A stretch of 57,073 bases of DNA. It comes from an uncultured Eubacteriales bacterium (GTDB lineage: Bacteria; Bacillota; Clostridia; Christensenellales; Borkfalkiaceae). Shown piece after piece: positions 54,988 through 57,073 of the stretch (positions are counted from its first letter, which is position 1; every line of letters starts with the position of its first letter). The notes under the pieces are model-generated. The model was not told where the DNA came from and did not search any database. It saw nothing but the letters and a program-made list of their open reading frames with translations. The stretch spans positions 1 to 57,073 of the forward strand of contig UQTB01000012.1 in the NCBI GenBank assembly GCA_900543915.1, in the 5' to 3' direction. The translations under genes were made by a program, and so were the position numbers.

Positions 54988-56283
54988 ATGAAAAAAATTA
55001 CGGCTGTAATCATGGGATTCGGGGACCGCGGACAGATTTACGCGTCTTACGCGCAGCAGGCGCCCGATAAAATGGAGATCGTCGGCTGCGTGGACCCCGA
55101 TCCCGTCCGCCTGAACAAAGCGAAAGAGCTGTATCATCTGAAAAAGGAAAACTGTTTTATCCGTCCTGCGGATTTTTACGCAAGGGAAAAGTTCAGCGAC
55201 GCGGTGATCAACGCCACGATGGACAGCCTGCACGTGCAGACGACCCTGCCGCTGCTCCGGAAAGGGTATGACGTCCTGCTGGAAAAGCCCGTCACGAGCG
55301 ATCCGCAGGCGCTTTTGGCGCTGGCGGACGAGGCAAAGCGGAGCGGCAGGGTGCTGATGATCTGCCACGTTCTGCGCTATGCGCCCTTTTACCGCAAGAT
55401 CAAAGATCGCCTGTTAAAGGGGGATCTCGGCAGAATCGAACACATCTACTGTTCGGAGAACGTCGGCATTCCGCACATGCTCTCCTCGTATGTCCGCGGG
55501 AAATGGGGCAGCGAGAAAGAATGCGGATCGGGCATGCTGATGGCGAAGTGCTGCCACGACCTCGACCTCATCGTCTGGCTGAACGGCGGAGTCAAACCGG
55601 AAGAAATTTCATCCTTCGGCGCGCGTTCGGTTTTTACGGAGGAGAATAAACCCGCGGGAGCCGGTACGAGGTGCCTCGTCGACTGTCCGATTGAAAAGGA
55701 CTGTCCCTATTCCGCGCGCAAGCTGTACGTCGAAAATGACCGGTTTCCCTTCCTGATATGGTCGAACGTTCCGGGCAAGGACTGGACGGAGGTGAATGGT
55801 CGGGAGCAGCGCATTGCGCTGCTGAAAGAAAGTAACCCGCACGGCGCGTGCGCCTATCAGAACCGCGACCTCGTCGATCATCAGTCCGTCATGATCCGAT
55901 TTGCAGACGGCAGCACCGCCACGCTGGACATGACGGGCGGGACGTCCCGCGCGGGCAGGGAGATCCATATCGTCTGCCAGTTCGGAGAAATCGAGGGGTT
56001 TTTGGAGGGCAACGCGTTTACGGTGCGCATGTACGACGCGGAGCGCGCGTCCTTTTACGAGGAAAGGGTGGCGATCACGGAGGATACCTCGGGCGCGCAC
56101 TCGGGTGGAGATCTGCGCCTGGCGGCGGATTTCGCCGCGCGCGTCGCGGGGGAAAAGCCCTCCGTGTCCTGTACGTCTATCGAGGATTCCGTTATCGGTC
56201 ATTTACTGGTGATCGGTGCGGAGCGTTCCAGGAAAAACCATGCAAACGTATCTTTCGACGACCTTTTCGGGCAATCGGATTGA
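54988..56283 (+). CDS. Gfo/Idh/MocA family oxidoreductase
   Basis: A 431-aa NAD(P)-dependent dehydrogenase of sugars, inositols or sugar acids. The Rossmann domain has VIMGFGDRGQIYASYAQQ, VGCVDPDPVRL and the EKP motif (VLLEKPVTSD). The C-terminal domain has the catalytic HDLD (KCCHDLDLIVWLNGG). It carries an insert with CLVDCPIEKDCPYSARKLY, a Cys-rich segment seen in one subgroup of this family. It follows AGAGAGG at ATG 54988 and sits after the hairpin. It is the only recognisable metabolic enzyme of the locus, so the imported compound may be a sugar or inositol oxidised by it. Confidence 0.93.
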   Translation: MKKITAVIMGFGDRGQIYASYAQQAPDKMEIVGCVDPDPVRLNKAKELYHLKKENCFIRPADFYAREKFSDAVINATMDSLHVQTTLPLLRKGYDVLLEKPVTSDPQALLALADEAKRSGRVLMICHVLRYAPFYRKIKDRLLKGDLGRIEHIYCSENVGIPHMLSSYVRGKWGSEKECGSGMLMAKCCHDLDLIVWLNGGVKPEEISSFGARSVFTEENKPAGAGTRCLVDCPIEKDCPYSARKLYVENDRFPFLIWSNVPGKDWTEVNGREQRIALLKESNPHGACAYQNRDLVDHQSVMIRFADGSTATLDMTGGTSRAGREIHIVCQFGEIEGFLEGNAFTVRMYDAERASFYEERVAITEDTSGAHSGGDLRLAADFAARVAGEKPSVSCTSIEDSVIGHLLVIGAERSRKNHANVSFDDLFGQSD

Positions 56284-56308
56284 CAAAAATTTCAGCATAC
56301 CTTATAAT
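56280..56308 (+). promoter_or_regulatory. Promoter of the ROK gene
   Basis: TTGACA (56280-56285, overlapping the oxidoreductase stop), 17 bases, TATAAT (56303-56308). The start codon begins only six bases after the -10 box, at or next to the expected transcription start. Confidence 0.88.
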
Positions 56309-56314
56309 AGCAAT

Positions 56315-57073
56315 ATGAGTGTATACGGCAAAAAACAAATCGATATCAGGGAAGACAACAAGAGCGCCGTCATCGATATTCTCCTGAAAGGGGAGGCGAC
56401 GATGCTCGAGATGTCCGAACGGCTCAAGCTCAGCCATACGGCGCTGGCAAAGGTCATCAAGGAGCTGACCCTGAAAAATATCGTTCAGCCGACCGAGGTG
56501 CGGGGGGCGAATACCGGCCGTCCGCCCAAAGTGTACGGCATCAACGGCGACTGCGCGATCGCATGCGCCGTCGTCATTTCCCCTGAAAAAATATATGTCT
56601 ATTATCTGGATATGCGCGGTTTTCAGATCAATGAAACTTCGTGCGACAACCTGTTTGCGGATTTTTCTTCCCTGATGAACTATGTGACGGGGCAGGTGGA
56701 ATTCCTGAAATCGCATCCCCGCCTGAACGATAAGATTTTAAAGTGCATCTACATCGGCGTGCCCGCCGCGGGGCTTTTCGGCATGTCCTATCCGGATACG
56801 GAGCGGGAGGTGCTTGCGGCCTGCGCCGCGCGGTTTTCCCTTCAGGAGATCGTCGTCCGCAGGAACATCGACTACGAAATGGTTGCGGAGACCAAATACG
56901 GCTTGTTAAAGGGCGGCGACCAGAACGCCGTTCTCGTCAATCTCGACCGCCGCCTCTGCGCTTCCTTTCTTTTTAACGGCAACCTTTTCTGCGGCGACCG
57001 CCAGAAACAGGGGCTCGGCAGCGCGGAGGAATTCGGGGGCGTCTACGCGCTCTTCCCGCACTCGTTTGAATCG
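56315..57073 (+). CDS. ROK family transcriptional regulator (3' truncated by window)
   Basis: The first 253 residues of a ROK repressor. Translation from ATG 56315 gives MSVYGKKQIDIREDNKSAVI, a winged-helix domain with LEMSERLKLSHTALAKVIKE, the wing NTGRPPKVYGI, and the start of the ROK sugar-kinase-like domain (CAVVISPEKIYVYYLDMRG, then KCIYIGVPAAGLF and VLVNLDRRLCASFLFNG). The canonical zinc-site region lies beyond the window edge. No ribosome site exists, because the promoter ends six bases before the start, so the mRNA is probably leaderless. It is the likely regulator of the importer locus. Confidence 0.9.
   Translation, partial: MSVYGKKQIDIREDNKSAVIDILLKGEATMLEMSERLKLSHTALAKVIKELTLKNIVQPTEVRGANTGRPPKVYGINGDCAIACAVVISPEKIYVYYLDMRGFQINETSCDNLFADFSSLMNYVTGQVEFLKSHPRLNDKILKCIYIGVPAAGLFGMSYPDTEREVLAACAARFSLQEIVVRRNIDYEMVAETKYGLLKGGDQNAVLVNLDRRLCASFLFNGNLFCGDRQKQGLGSAEEFGGVYALFPHSFES

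Overview
The window looks like a chromosomal segment of a GC-rich anaerobic member of the Clostridia (Firmicutes/Bacillota). I infer an uncultured gut lineage (Christensenellales/Borkfalkiaceae-like), with moderate confidence only. The evidence is the block ftsK/spoIIIE-rimO-pgsA-cinA-recA-rny, which matches the order seen around recA in Firmicutes, the sporulation genes spmA-spmB, a trimeric [FeFe] hydrogenase, an Rnf complex, strong Shine-Dalgarno sites and many TTGACA-17-TATAAT promoters. There is no CRISPR array, phage or transposase.

Layout. 1-3.3 kb: 3' end of an adenine deaminase gene, a small membrane protein, nrdR, and an orphan prepilin with a beta-helix-like body behind a structured leader. 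3.4-7.7 kb: hydCBA, an NAD-linked, probably electron-bifurcating hydrogenase. 7.7-8.9 kb: a gene-poor stretch, then an XRE repressor divergent from a 111-aa unknown protein with twin operators. 8.9-14.9 kb (minus strand): nusG-II protein, Gx transporter, rnfCDGEAB. The hydrogenase and Rnf share the NADH and reduced-ferredoxin pools, so together they can balance redox and build an ion gradient. 14.9-18.2 kb: a ribbon-helix-helix protein and ClpB. 18.2-20.8 kb: an ABC importer behind a leader ending in an intrinsic terminator. 20.8-29.8 kb: ftsK, rimO, pgsA, cinA, recA, rny, mostly coupled by ATGA overlaps. 29.8-35.5 kb: cobB, then nrdAB (minus) with tandem NrdR boxes, and spmAB (minus). 35.5-42.6 kb: metG, tatD, a radical SAM protein, rsmA, an iron alcohol dehydrogenase, an XTP pyrophosphatase, a phosphodiesterase and a WapI-like protein. 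42.7-43.3 kb: six tRNA genes (Gly, Arg, His, Gln, Lys, Lys). 43.3-44.1 kb: no convincing gene, but a candidate structured RNA. 44.1-46.4 kb: a self-regulated TetR-PAP2-YjdF-like membrane operon.

46.5 kb to the end is the most novel part. A CUT1-type sugar ABC importer (binding lipoprotein and two permeases, no ATPase) is followed by three tandem paralogues of a family I do not recognise (one without a signal peptide, two lipoproteins). Next come a 738-aa surface protein with an unusual Cys/Gly C-terminal anchor, a Gfo/Idh/MocA oxidoreductase and a ROK regulator cut by the window edge. I read this as an uptake and sensing locus for an unknown glycan or sugar acid. No recognisable glycoside hydrolase is present. 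The ROK gene appears to be leaderless, and repeated AGTT-N4-AACT palindromes lie just downstream of the importer promoter.
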